64,000 bases of DNA, from the NCBI GenBank assembly GCA_029204225.1, contig CM055096.1:5882931-5946930 (forward strand), read 5' to 3'. The stretch is from Diphasiastrum complanatum (Eukaryota; Streptophyta; Lycopodiopsida; Lycopodiales; Lycopodiaceae). The position numbers and the translations under genes were made by a program. Position 1 is the stretch's first letter. Each line of letters starts with the position of its first letter. Shown here piece by piece: positions 33,178 to 44,584 of this stretch. The notes beneath the pieces are model-generated. The model had not been told where the DNA came from. It ran no database searches and saw only the letters and a list, made by a program, of their open reading frames with translations.

Positions 33178-34178
33178 AGAAGGAGGATATCAAAGTTATT
33201 GTCGAGCAAGATTCTAATGATAATTAGGATTACAAGCCTTCAGTGCGCCAGACAGAAAGTTCCAGCTCTTCCATAAGTCTGAAGTGTGACAAAAGTATTG
33301 AAGTTGCTTGGTATATGACAGGGACAGTGTGAAAGTCAGTTAAAGCATGTTTTGCAATAAGAACACAGTTTGAAAGGTAGTTTTATGAGCTTCACTACCC
33401 ATTTCATGAACTCCGACACCCAAGGAAGCAGCATAGATTAGACAATGATCATTACCCTTTCATCTGGATGTTTGGCCAAGAAGCTTTGCAAGAAAGCAAT
33501 GGTCAAAAATGTCTTTTCAGTGCATGGAGATGGTAGGAGTGGTTCTGACGCCAGTACGTGTTCCCGGATTTTGCCACATCATCAATTGCTCCGTCTTGGA
33601 CTCCACGTCAAACTTTTTTGGTGAGCCTCCAGAGACGGCACCCACTGGTTTTTGATCCACTGATCAAAAACCAGTTGGCGTTTTCTCTGAAGGCTCATCA
33701 AAAACGTTTGATGTGGAGTCGAAAATGGAACAATTAATGGCGTGGTAAAATCCGGGAGTATGTAGAGGCAACACAACCACTCCTTTCGTCTGCATGCCCT
33801 GGACGGACCTTTTTGGCCATTGCTTTCTTGCAAGGCTTCCCGGCAAAATATCCACCCAGAAAGGGTAGTGAACATTGTCTGATATATATTGCTTCGTCGG
33901 GTGTCTGAATTCAGAAAATGGGCAGTGAAGGCAAAATTTAAATCGTAAAATAGTATAAAGCCAACATAACTGCCATTCAAACTCTATACTGATTGAAAAA
34001 CCTGCTCTAACTGATTTTCATTTACATCATCCTCGTTGGTAATCAAGCAGCTTCAGTACGTCTGTCGCACTCTGAAGTTATGGAAGAGATTGAACTTTCT
34101 TCCTGGCTAACTGAAGGCTTGTACTCTTCATCATCAAAAGAATCTTGCTCAACATTGTATTTGATGTCCTTCTTTTCG
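33178..34178. repeat. About 1-kb inverted duplication with a 4-nt loop
   Basis: The left arm (33,178-33,657) and the reverse complement of the right arm (33,662-34,178) align along their full length, roughly 70-75% by eye, with one indel of about 27 bp near 33,930. The tip is perfect for 14 bp (ACTGGTTTTTGATC / GATCAAAAACCAGT) around the loop CACT. Both arms preserve one peptide frame: GFCHIINCSVLDSTSN on the left and GFYHAINCSIFDSTSN in the reverse complement of the right. The ancestor was therefore probably coding sequence. I do not recognise the protein. Confidence 0.85.
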
Positions 34179-34433
34179 TCGTTTTTTGCTAGCCCTTGGT
34201 CCTAAAGCATACGATAGGTCCACACTTTTGTGCGTTTTGATGGGCTTGTGTGGTGGGCGTCCTCAATTCCATGGCTTGATGAAAACAACTATGGAAAAAC
34301 TGTTGTTCACAATTTTAAACTCCAGAAGTTAATGGACACCAGAAGAGTGAATGGTCAGCAGAACTATGCCATCCACTACAGGGAACCACATGACCGACCA
34401 TCCTGCAAGAAGTATAGCTACCTTTGTCAGCAC

Positions 34434-34846
34434 AGGCCTACACAGTACTATGTCTTATATGATGTGAGCGGTTTCGCCCCGGATGAACTTCAACAGCTTA
34501 CTAAGTACTTATGCAAAACTGTTTCATTCACTACAGGGAACCACGAGATTTACATAGTACTATGTCTTATATGATGTGATCGGTTTCCCCCCGGATGAAC
34601 TTCAACAGCTTACTAATTACTTATGCAAAACTGTTTCATTCACTACAGGGAACCGAGACCTACACAGGACTATGTCTTATATGATGTGATCGGTTTCCCC
34701 CCGGATGAACTTCAACAACTTACTAACTACTTATGAAAGAATGTTTCATTCACTACAGGGAACCACGAGACCTACACAGGACTATGTCTTATATGATGTG
34801 ATCGGTTCCCCCCCGGATGACCTTCAACAACTTACTAATTACTACA
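34434..34846 (+). repeat. Tandem array, 112-bp unit, four copies
   Basis: The word (T/G)ACTATGTCTTATATGATG recurs at 34,446, 34,558, 34,668 and 34,780. Each unit continues with CGGATGAACTTCAACA and CATTCACTACAGGGAACC. Spacings are 112, 110 and 112 bp. Confidence 0.92.
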
Positions 34847-34851
34847 GGCCG

Positions 34852-35487
34852 TCCGTTTATTCCTCGTCCTGTCTGCTCCCACAGGTTCCTGGCGAGGTTG
34901 TCGTCCGTTGGCCAAAATGGATGGCACCCGAAACGGACCATGTTTCGATAAATTGGGCCGTCGGACAGAGAGCTGCAAAACTAGTCCATTTCACTTTACT
35001 TGATTGCGTTTTTGTCCCGTCGAACGACCATTTTGACCGAACGACACCCGAATCGAGCCATGCTCGGTTCCTTGAGATCGTATCGGAAGCACGAATCGGT
35101 GGACTGTATTCCTGGACCATTTTGTCAATTTCAAATATTTTCAGGTCCCATCTTGACAAAGTGTCCCTGAAGCCCTGTTTGACGTTGAACTTCGGAAGGA
35201 CGTACTGGGCTTGCCGTCCGTCCGGTCCTCATCCTGTCTGCTCCCACAGGTAACTATCGAGGTTGTCCGCTGGCCGAAATGGACGACACCTGAAACAGAT
35301 CTTGTTTGGAGAAACAGGACCGTCGGACAAAAAGCTGCAAAACTGGTCCATTTCAAATGACCTAATTGTGTTTCTGTCCCGTCGAACGGCCATTTTGACC
35401 GGACGATACCCGAATCGAGCTAGGCTCGGTCCCTTGGGGGTTCATACCCGCTTCACGAACCTGTGGACTGTATTCCTGGACCATTAA
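34852..35487. repeat. Two adjacent copies of the ~345-bp repeat
   Basis: The first copy (34,852-35,124) lacks the left end. The second (35,141-35,487) is full length. Both end CTGGACCATT. They follow directly after the 112-bp array, the same order as at 32.1-32.7 kb. Confidence 0.88.
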
Positions 35488-35499
35488 TACATTCTACGC

Positions 35500-35968
<469 letters not shown>

Positions 35969-36229
35969 CACGGAGCAAACCATTTCTGACTAACCATTCA
36001 AATTTCACATAGCTAACCATTTGGAAGCAACCACGATAAATTATCCATGACACAAATAGACTGTAAAAAAATATATACATCTCATCTGATGCCACTGTAC
36101 ATGATGCTAAAATGTGTATCAGCATCTACAAGTTTGTGCTAAAAAAATCATTCCTCTGCATGCCAGATGCATCTGCAGGGGTGTCAAATACAAAGTCTAG
36201 TTGAGAGTCTGGAGGCATCTGGGACTCCT

Positions 36230-37040
36230 CTAAGTCTGGGCCAACGCCGGCCAAGAGATGACTACAAAAATCATCAATGCATCCCCTCTTGGCTGGCCTG
36301 CCTCTGGGTCTGCCGGAAGGAACCCTCTGTGGTACACTCCTGCCTGGGGGTCACGGGGGGGTCTCTGGGAAGAACTGCCTGCCTGTGATGCTTTGAGTCG
36401 TCTCTGTGCTATTTGTCTCTGGGCAATAGCCTCTGTCTCCCTCGTAAACTTTGACCAGCCATCATCTGAAAGGGGGCGTGATGCGGGAGTACTGGGTGGG
36501 GCACGTGGACCATCCCCTGCAAGGTCGACCGTCTCGTCTGAATCATATGTGGGCTCATCATCAGAGGAGGGCAATGGAACGTCAGTAGGGAGGGGGGTGG
36601 TCTGATCGGCATCGGCATCGACATCGGCATCATTCTCGGGATCACCTCGCAGAGCACGCCGAGTGGCATCGTCTGGATCAACCTCTAGCTCTGGCTCATG
36701 ATCGGCCGCTACAACCAGACACTCATCGGAATTGACCTGCACAAGTCAATCATTCATGAGAATAGTCAAAGCAACCGTGAGTGCATTAAACTGAATGTCT
36801 TAAACTAATACGAAAGCAAATGATAGAGCATAGACATATACCTGCAAGAGTAGGGCGTGTGCGCCTCCTGCCCTCATGCTTTCCGTGATGCGTCGAACCA
36901 CCCTGGTGTTGGTGTTGCAGTATATCAAGTCATTGCATTGCTCCCGTTTGTTCGTGTGAACAAGGCTGAACGCTAACCAGTTCCGCTCGCACACGCAAGC
37001 AGTTGTCGCTTTTGATTTGTGTAAAACTAGGCTCTCTCTG
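36230..37040 (-). pseudogene. hAT transposase, C-terminal part (two exons)
   Basis: On the minus strand exon sequence from about 37,040 to 36,842 encodes ATTACVCERNWLAFSLVHTN and the following DLIYCNTNTRVVRRI. This is the hAT dimerisation region (CERNW, then a basic patch and an N-x-R segment). A GT-AG intron (36,841-36,737; CAG|GTATAT and GTGCAG|GTC) joins in phase 0 to 36,736-36,230, an acidic then Gln/Arg-rich tail (VNSDECLVVAADHEPELEVD). The tail has no known motif. The part of the gene just upstream is at 43,105-43,705, separated by a gypsy element. The splice sites are intact but the gene is split, so it is non-functional here. Confidence 0.78.
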
Positions 37041-37044
37041 AGCT

Positions 37045-38011
37045 GTTTTTACGTTTTCGCGAGCAACAAGCAACATTTGCATATCATGCAGGAAATCTAT
37101 TGTTGCTTTAACCTTGAGGACTTTGAGGCCCACTGAAATGGGAGCCCTAGGTTGGAAACCATACATCAGAGAAAATGGACTAAAACCCGTCGCTGAGTGG
37201 TTGCACTATTATATGCAAACTCAATCATTGGAAGACACCTTTTCCAATCTGACTGTCTTTTGGAAACATATGCTCGAAGCATATCTTCCATAGACTGGTT
37301 TGTCCTCTCTGTTTGACCATCCGATTCAGGATGATCTGATGACCCCAAACTCAGGATGGTCTCTAATTTCTCAAAGACTGCTTGTCAGAATTTGCTAGTG
37401 AACTTTGGATATCGATCACTAACAATGTCATTCGGCAAACCAAACAACCTGAACAACTTTTCAACGAAAAGCTGTGCAAGTTCAGAAGCTTTGACAGTTT
37501 GCTTGGTTGGTATGAACTACACCATTTTAGTTAACCTGTCAACTATTACCCAAATGGCATCATTTTGCTTCCCCGTCCGAGGTAGCCCAACCACAAAGTC
37601 CATGGACCACTTTCTTTCGGGAATTTCCAAGGGCATTAACAAACTAGCTGTCTTAAGTCTTTCAGTTTTGTTAACTTGGCATTGCGCACACCACATATGC
37701 CTCCACCTGACTTTCTAAATTTGGCCAGTAAAAGCTCCTTTTTACTAAGTCAAGTGTCCTTTGAGCGCCAGGGTGCCCTGCACACTGGCTGTCATAACAT
37801 TCATGCAGGATTTGGGCCCTTATATCATCATTTTCTGGCGCACAAACTTTTCCATTCTGGAAAAGTAACCCATTCCTAATGGAATAGTCTCTTTGTATCT
37901 TTCCTCAGGAGAAATCTTGGAATCCTGCATTCCAAGCTCGTCACTAGATCTAGAAGAACCTGCCAGGACGTGTAGCCAAATACGACCGAAGTACCTATCG
38001 ATCTTACACAA
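37045..38011 (-). pseudogene. Ty3/gypsy integrase, truncated at its C-terminus
   Basis: Minus-strand segments carry the zinc-finger region near 37,700-37,870, the core with MDFVVGLPR-like and IVSDR-like sequence (about 37,400-37,610), DHPESDGQTERTNQSMEDML near 37,330, and YGFQPRAPISVGLKVLKVKA then ARENVKTAQ near 37,050. The conserved sequence stops at 37,045, where hAT sequence begins. The C-terminal module and the 3' LTR are missing. Several stops and frameshifts break the frame. Confidence 0.82.
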
Positions 38012-38026
38012 ATCTCTTAAGGACAG

Positions 38027-39508
38027 TTACAACTCAGATTGGATCTCAGAAAAGCTTAACTCATTAACCTCTCCAATCCGGCTTAAGGCATCCGCGACAC
38101 TATTAGAAGTACCCTTCCGGTACTCAATGTCATAATGAAATTCTTGGAGCATCTCTGACCACCTTGCCTTACGACCCCTAAGGTCGACCACATCGTTAAT
38201 ACACTTTAACGCTTGATGGTCAGTAACTATAGTAAACTGGGAGCCATACAAATAATGTCTCCAAACTTTCAGGGCATTTATGACAGCAAAACGTTTCTTG
38301 TCATAGGTGGAATACCGCCTTTGAGCAGGGTCCAACTTCTTGCTTTCAAAAGCCACTGGTCTACCATCCTGATATAGGACTGCGTCTATAGCATAGTCAC
38401 TGGCATCCATTTCAAGTACATACGGCTTGTTAGGATCCACTATGTGTAGAATAGGCGCTGTAGTTACGAAATATTTGAGGTTCTCAAAACTCTGATTCAA
38501 CTCTTCAGTCCAAGTAACCGGAGGACTGAACTTACTGTGCCATCTAACTCTTTTAACCCCCCTGAGGACATTCATCAAGGCCAATGCAATTAATGCATAG
38601 TTCAAGATGAATCTATGAAAAAACCCCGTAAAGCCCAAAAAAAAACTTAACCTCACAGATGGTTTTAGGGATAGGCCATTCACGTACTTGTCGGACTTTA
38701 TTTGGGTCAATTTCCAACCCATGGTCCGAAATGACCAAGGTATAACAACCTTTTCTGGAAGAACACACATTTGGATTCCTTGGCAAAAAGCTTCTCCTGT
38801 CTAAGTAACTTTAAGACAGTCCTAAGATGCTCCTCCAAGGTCTTACTATAGATGAGAATATAATCTAAATAGACTATTACGAACTTTTTCAGATATGGAC
38901 GAAGAAGATCATTCATCATCTGCTGGAAAGTCGCTGGAGCATTTGTCAAGCCAAATGGTAAAACCAGAAACTCATAATGGCCGTACCTAGTTCTAAACCC
39001 GGTTTTTTCAATATTCTTAATCTTTATGCAAATCTGATGATACCCTGATCTCAAATCGATTTTGGTGAAGTACTTTGCACCATGCAATCGATCAACCAGT
39101 TCATCCACTGCGACAAAGGATAACGGTTTTTAATCGTTAGCTTATTCAACTTTATAAAGTCCACACAAAGACGAGTGCCTCCGTCTTTTTTATCAACAAG
39201 GAGCACAGGGGAGATTTACTAGGCCTAACATGGCCCATCTTAAGGTAATTTTGTAGTTGCCTATAAACTTCATCCTCTTCAGTAGTACTCAGCCTATATG
39301 GATACAGTGATATAGGAGAACTACCAGGAATCAGTTTAATACCATGGTCAACACCCCTAGAGGGGGGAAGACCCTCAGGAAGCTGCTCAGAAAATACATC
39401 GTTAAATTCTTGTCTAAGTTTCCTAAAAATTTCACCTTCCGGCGAGTTTTCTTGTTTTAGGTTACTAGACATTAGTTCCATTTGGAGATTTTGTGAAGTT
39501 TTTAGCAC
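38027..39508 (-). pseudogene. Ty3/gypsy reverse transcriptase and RNase H
   Basis: 39,152-39,508 gives the RT entry ([30 protein letters not shown]). 38,707-39,108 gives [36 protein letters not shown] and the active-site region VIVYLDYILIYS, in which the second catalytic Asp is Tyr. 38,027-38,770 gives RNase H: LEMDASDYAIDAVLYQDGRP, RRYSTYDKKRFAVINALKVW, TDHQALK and the tail NSVADALSRI. The three pieces lie in different frames. The YLDY change alone should abolish polymerase activity. Confidence 0.88.
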
Positions 39509-39529
39509 ATGTGAACTTCACCACACACC

Positions 39530-40260
39530 CTACAGGATCTTACTGAGGTGTTGTGATTGCACAAGATTGATCAAAAAACAGTATGCTTGAAAAATCTAAG
39601 GCAAGAGCACAATGGCATACATCTGATGAAAAAATCTAACTCTTCACTATGAGAAATGAATGTCAGAAATAATTCTAAGTGTTCAGTATGGGAAAAAGAG
39701 GCTGCTCTCGGGGAGAGAGAGAAAATCATACATAGAAAACTCAGGTAGAGAGAGAATGAGTCCAAAACACCAAAATCTCAATATTCACAATATGGCAAAA
39801 CATGCCTAGCTTTCCCTACATGAGAGAGACTCGAATTCCTATAGTGGAGTTGCATGGAAAGTCCACTTAACTGAACTAATTCACCTACCAGAGATCCACA
39901 TGTGTAACTTCATGCATGTATGGTGCATGTACTGCATGTCAACTTATAAAATTGCCTAGACATGTGTAGGTCACAGAAACTACTTTGCACGTTGCATGCA
40001 CTGATTGCATGTGACTTGCATGCATACAGTAAGACTTTGCATGCTATCAAAACATCTGCATGTCATTACAATTGAACCTATCTAACTCAAATCCGAGCTA
40101 CAATAGAAGGATATGTGCTCAATTCACACTCCTTATATGTACAACATGAAATCTAGTGGAAATTATCATGGACATGACCCCAAACTCGAGATAGGAAGAT
40201 AATATTTTAATAATTTTCACAGATTGTAAAATTGCAAACTACGTTCTTCATGGTAAGTAA
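39530..40260. mobile_element. Insertion between protease and RT, possibly a solo LTR
   Basis: About 730 bp without pol similarity interrupt the gypsy element exactly between protease and RT. It contains repeated GCATG words (CATGCATGTATGGTGCATG at about 39,912) and an ACTTATAAAATTG, reminiscent of the LTR at 12,750-13,612. I could not define its borders. Confidence 0.4.
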
Positions 40261-40266
40261 AATCTT

Positions 40267-40875
40267 TTAACCAACATAAATAAGAACTGCAATCCACAAT
40301 ATCCATACATTTAACAGTTTCCAAAGCAGAAAAAAAAGCAAATACGGAGTGGAAATATCAACATTTCCATTCAATTCTATGAGTGAGCCGTTATGTAAGA
40401 ATGACAAACTGTGCGTTACATAGTTTTTCTTCATAGACTCGTTCCTCTCATAGAACCACTCTTTACCAAGTATAACATCTACCCTATCTAGATTCATAAT
40501 ATAAAAGCCTAATTTATCCTTATAGGCTTGAATCTCTATTGGTAGACGTGAGACTATCCGGTCCCAAACTTGGCTTTCTGCTCCAGTTGCCAGCTTCACT
40601 GTGTATCGGTGGTCACTTTGCCTTGTTTCCACCTTTAGCTTCTGCAACAAATTAGCGTTAATAAAATTGTGTGTGGAACCATTGACAAATAAAACAGTTA
40701 CGGCTTGGCCACCCACAACCCCCTTCATCCGAATGAGGTCATGAGGCCCAAAAACAGCCGTATTAAAACAACAATGCTCACACACAAAATTACCAGCACA
40801 GGAAAGATCTACACCCTGGCGTCTTAAAAGATGCCCCTTTAGCTTTCCATTTCTTTGGACATTCCTTTGCGACAT
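40267..40875 (-). pseudogene. Ty3/gypsy protease
   Basis: The minus strand encodes GQAVTVLFVNGSTHNFINAN, the aspartic protease region. The usual D-S-G-S-T-H-N-F reads V-N-G-S-T-H-N-F, so the catalytic Asp is lost. The following LDRVDVILGKEWF is the conserved second strand (VILG). The frame overlaps the end of gag (40,790 onward) by about 85 bp, suggesting a frameshift between gag and pro. Confidence 0.85.
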
Positions 40876-41761
40876 GACCTGGTTCCATGCAATTGAAGCA
40901 CAGATTGTCGCTTCTCGCTTTCATGAAGGTTTCCTGGTCCAAGGTAGATCTTTTCTTCGATTTCTTTAAACCTGAAGCCCCTTCCTTTGCCTTGTCTTTC
41001 AATTTCTTTGGAAAGAAAGGCCTCTTACCCTTTATGTCGAGCAAGACACCAGCCTCAGGCTTAGCCATCGTACGAGTATCATCGTAGATTTTGGCGAAGC
41101 AAACAGCATCCTCGAGGGTAAGAGGTTGGTTCCTCCTGACCTCTAGCTGGTAGTCTCTTGGCAACCTCAGTATAAAATGCAATTTTACTAGCAAAGGATC
41201 TATTCTAGTTGCAAAATGAGAATAGACCTCTTGAAATTCTTGCAAATACTGATCCAGGGGCCAGTTTCCCATATGGATCGTTGCATACTGACGGTAAAAT
41301 ATAAAATCATCAAGAACAGGATGGAAGGTCGCCTTAAAGGCCTTACAAAAATCCTCCCAATTCCTAGGAACTTCAGGCTTACCCCTTATATCTTGCCACC
41401 AGGTAAATGCTTTACCCCGCAGGTACATGACGGCTAGATTGATCTTGTTATCCTCGGATGAATCGTGCATGGAAAAGTGCAAATTCCATCGATCCAGCCA
41501 TTGCAAGACCGCCTCCGGGATACTATCCTTCTTTTCCCCAACAAAAACCTCAGGAGTGAACAAGGGTTGATGCACCAATTGCCTTAGCTGCGTCAATTCC
41601 TTGAGGTCCTGCTGATTTCGACTGTGCTTTGCTTGCATATCTACAATCTGTTGCTGTAGATTGTTAATAGCTAGCATCAAAGCATCAGGGTCTAACACAG
41701 AGATAGATATTGTAGCCTCGTGAACAGGGGACATAGGTTGTGTAGTAGGAGTAGGCTCCAT
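40790..41761 (-). CDS. Ty3/gypsy gag
   Basis: The frame is intact from the ATG at 41,761 (MEPTPTTQPMSPVHEA) to 40,790, 323 codons. It starts with a short coiled coil (LAINNLQQQIVDMQAK), then the capsid-like Retrotrans_gag core (YLRGKAFTWWQDIRGKPEVP, FKATFHPVLDDFIFYRQYAT, NWPLDQYLQEFQEVYSHFAT), a Lys-rich linker and one zinc knuckle CFNCMEPGHVAKEC (CX2CX4HX4C). It packages element RNA in the family. The frame is open, but the element around it is dead: no 3' LTR, and broken pro and pol. Confidence 0.9.
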   Translation of the reverse strand: MEPTPTTQPMSPVHEATISISVLDPDALMLAINNLQQQIVDMQAKHSRNQQDLKELTQLRQLVHQPLFTPEVFVGEKKDSIPEAVLQWLDRWNLHFSMHDSSEDNKINLAVMYLRGKAFTWWQDIRGKPEVPRNWEDFCKAFKATFHPVLDDFIFYRQYATIHMGNWPLDQYLQEFQEVYSHFATRIDPLLVKLHFILRLPRDYQLEVRRNQPLTLEDAVCFAKIYDDTRTMAKPEAGVLLDIKGKRPFFPKKLKDKAKEGASGLKKSKKRSTLDQETFMKARSDNLCFNCMEPGHVAKECPKKWKAKGASFKTPGCRSFLCW

Positions 41762-42636
41762 TTTTACAAGGAGATCGAGGTGAATTAAGAAGAGATGATA
41801 GAAGATAATCAAAAGCTACTCAAGGAAGGTAGGTACAAGGCTACTCTTGCTGTCTCTTCACAAACCAAATGGTATTGTCCATGGCTGCCAAGAGGAATAA
41901 GAGAAAGCAAAGAGAAGGATGCACCACCACCTCCACCTCTTTTCACATAAAACAGAAGCATAGAAGAGGCATACCTCCCTCTTCATGCCATCCTACCAAC
42001 TGCCAAGTGGCTTTGCCTTGCCATCTGGCTTCCACCTTAGCATACAGATCACTTCTAGAAATTTGCTAAGTGGCCTACAGTCCCCTTTCTCCCTTCTAAC
42101 TTTAGTTTTTCCTTCTACCTGTCCATCGTTGGCAGACAACCATAGGGAGAGGAAAACTAATGTAAACTTTCAGGGAGGGCCCCGATTTCTACAACTGAAG
42201 ATCTGACATTCATCGGAATAGGAGGGCGCTTCCTCCTGCCACCTCTCCAGGTCCATATGATGCCACGTGGTAGGTTATTTCAACACTTTTTGATCACTCT
42301 CGCTGGTCAAACAACGATGGTAAGAAAATCCGATTATTGTTTAACTGAGGAGGGCCCCATCGCGACCAAGAATCCACGATTCTGGAGCGGAATCTCAGTA
42401 GGAGGGACCACCACCTGTCCTTCCCTGGACAGTGCCACGGGGCAAGTCCTCCTGAGGGCCCTTACCACTTTTTATAAAAAAAACTTTTATTTGAAATTTT
42501 AAAAAAAAAATAGCGAAAGGAAGAATAGAAAAACACGCATAAGAATGTGTTTTAAACCCGTTTTGAAATCCGTCAGAAGCGCCAAGACTTACAAGAAAAA
42601 CTCTACGGATCAACGCACCTGCTTTCAGCATGCAGT

Positions 42637-42649
42637 GGCTTTGATACCA
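42637..42649 (-). other. Primer binding site, variant tRNA-Met type
   Basis: The minus strand reads TGGTATCAAAGCC, one base different from the usual TGGTATCAGAGCC, two bases after the LTR end. Confidence 0.78.
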
Positions 42650-42651
42650 TA

Positions 42652-43099
42652 TGCTACAATCTTACTTACTGCAAACCTCTAGGTGTCGGTTAACCACAAG
42701 AGATCGAACGATTCACGTTCCACCCCGCCAAAAGACCTAATCCGGGTCCACCCATCATGCCCTGGCTTGTGACCGTATCAAGATGGATCCGACCTCCATT
42801 CCAGACGGCGTCCCATTCCACCGCCTAGGCTCTTAGCCATCTCCTGCCTCACGCTAGCAACACATCCTGGTCATGCACACGCTCTCCATCCACCTCCTCC
42901 TAGGTAGACAGAATGGATAGCAAATGAGTCCTCCTCCTCTTGTATACCTCCAAGGAGAGAGACTCCAAGCCATGTGCACTCCTGGATCATGACACGTGGC
43001 AACCATGCAGGTTCACGAGTCACCGGTCAAGTCTACAGGCCCAATCATCATCCAGCCTCAAGTCTGAGTTTGGGACCCAAGAGAGTTGGGTCCCTAACA
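42652..43099 (-). mobile_element. 5' LTR of the truncated gypsy element
   Basis: The minus strand begins TGTTAGGGACCC (43,099) and ends TTGTAGCA (42,652), about 448 bp. It interrupts hAT coding sequence: the hAT frame reads RVLSQ up to CAG at about 43,105, then GTAT, then the LTR. The leader between this LTR and gag spans 41,762-42,636. Confidence 0.72.
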
Positions 43100-43104
43100 A
43101 TACC

Positions 43105-43705
43105 TGTGAAAGGACTCGGAGCGCGAGCGTCCTCAGGTCTGGTTGTCCAGTGTCGTAGCTCTCCCACCATGATACAGGCAAGAGCCTGTTCTCTCGGGCA
43201 CGTGCAAGGTCCTCGTTGAATAGCTCCAGAGAGTGCATGTAGTTGATCAGCGATGTGTGTGAGTACATCTTGAGCCCGCGCAGGGAAATTGAATGAATGA
43301 CAGCGTACGATAGAGCAAGAGTTTACTTGTAACTGAGCCTCTGCACCTTGAGCCTACTGTAGATACCAGTGTCGCTGCTGAGGAGGCGGATGTACGAGAA
43401 CCAGTCCGCACGCAACTCTGCATCGTCATATTGCCTCTCGCTCTGAAACAGTGGATGCAGTATGTGGGCTCGCCAGGCTCAACAACTGGCTCAGAATATG
43501 CCTCGAGAATGCGAGCCCTCTCCGCAGCGAGGATGACCATACAAACGCCAATCCCATAGCGTCCCCCCATGGGTCGGGCTCACAACCCCCCCAGATGTGC
43601 TCGAACCCGAGAGATGTTCCCTGTGAACTGCTTTCGACAAAAAGGGCAACACCACTTTTTGTCGGGCAACAACTCCACCTCATCCCAAATGGGAGGAGCG
43701 GCCAT
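43105..43705 (-). pseudogene. hAT transposase, N-terminal BED finger and pre-CERNW segment
   Basis: The ATG at 43,705 opens a BED zinc finger: WDEVELLPDKKWCCPFCRKQ, then FTGNISRVRAHLGG. The frame ends at 43,580 inside a run of seven G; one base fewer keeps the frame open (GGCEPDPWGDAMG). Further on, 43,105-43,190 encodes PVSWWESYDTGQPDLRTLAL and RVLSQ, the segment that directly precedes CERNW in hAT transposases. The other side of that join is at 37,040. The middle of the protein is shorter than usual, so it was probably partly deleted. A TATATATATA lies just upstream of the start. Confidence 0.75.
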
Positions 43706-43972
43706 GTATATATATATAGTAGTCAAGAATGACCGTGATTTCCATCACTAATGTTTTGCTCATTCTGATAGGCGTAGTTATTCTTACGGAGAGAGTCGTA
43801 AAGCTCGTTCCGCTACGCACGAACACTTTCCGTTCAGATCAATATGAGCAACACGACTCAGATGGAGACTGTTTGAGTGATGATGGAAACTATTCTGACC
43901 AAAATAAAAACCATGAGCTATACCAGTCAAATCAATCTAATATTGATGGTGGTTTTTATAGTAGTGACAATG

Positions 43973-44169
<197 letters not shown>

Positions 44170-44239
44170 GCACGCAAATCAATATAACAAAAATATCAAT
44201 ATCTCTTTTTCCAACCCTTGATAGCTCTATTAAGCTTCT

Positions 44240-44575
44240 AAATATAGTAATCTATTATCAGTGAGTCAGGCGAAGGTTAGTTCCATCAGATTTTTTCAAG
44301 TGAAGGTATTTTTTTAAAAATATCATTCAGATTCCTCGCCAACTTGAAAAAAAAAAATTTGATTTGCTATAAGAACCTTTACCGAGCCTACCAAGCATTT
44401 ATTTCAGTGGGCGAAGGTTAATTTTTTTAGATTTGTCAGAAAAAGCCATTTCAGTAAAAATTTTACCCAAAATAGCCAAAAAGAACCCTCGCTCAGCTAA
44501 CCCTCACCAACCTTCGCCAATGCCATTATTGCATTATGATCATCTTGATTTAGTTAATGCCAATTTTGTGAAAGT
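44240..44575 (+). repeat. Leader repeats of a gypsy relic (CGAAGG / CCTTCG words)
   Basis: The words GGCGAAGGTT (44,266; 44,408), AACCTTTACCGAG (44,373), ACCCTCGCTCAG (44,484) and AACCTTCGCCA (44,510) alternate in orientation. The same vocabulary fills the leader at 54,970-55,613. Confidence 0.75.
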
Positions 44576-44584
44576 TTCTAAGTT

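Noticed and set aside
33582-33980. 132-codon minus-strand frame as a gene
   Set aside because: It spans the loop of the inverted duplication and changes arm halfway, so it cannot be an ancestral protein.
36167-36605. Forward frames over the hAT tail
   Set aside because: They are shadows of the minus-strand exon, which has intact splice junctions and joins the CERNW exon in phase.
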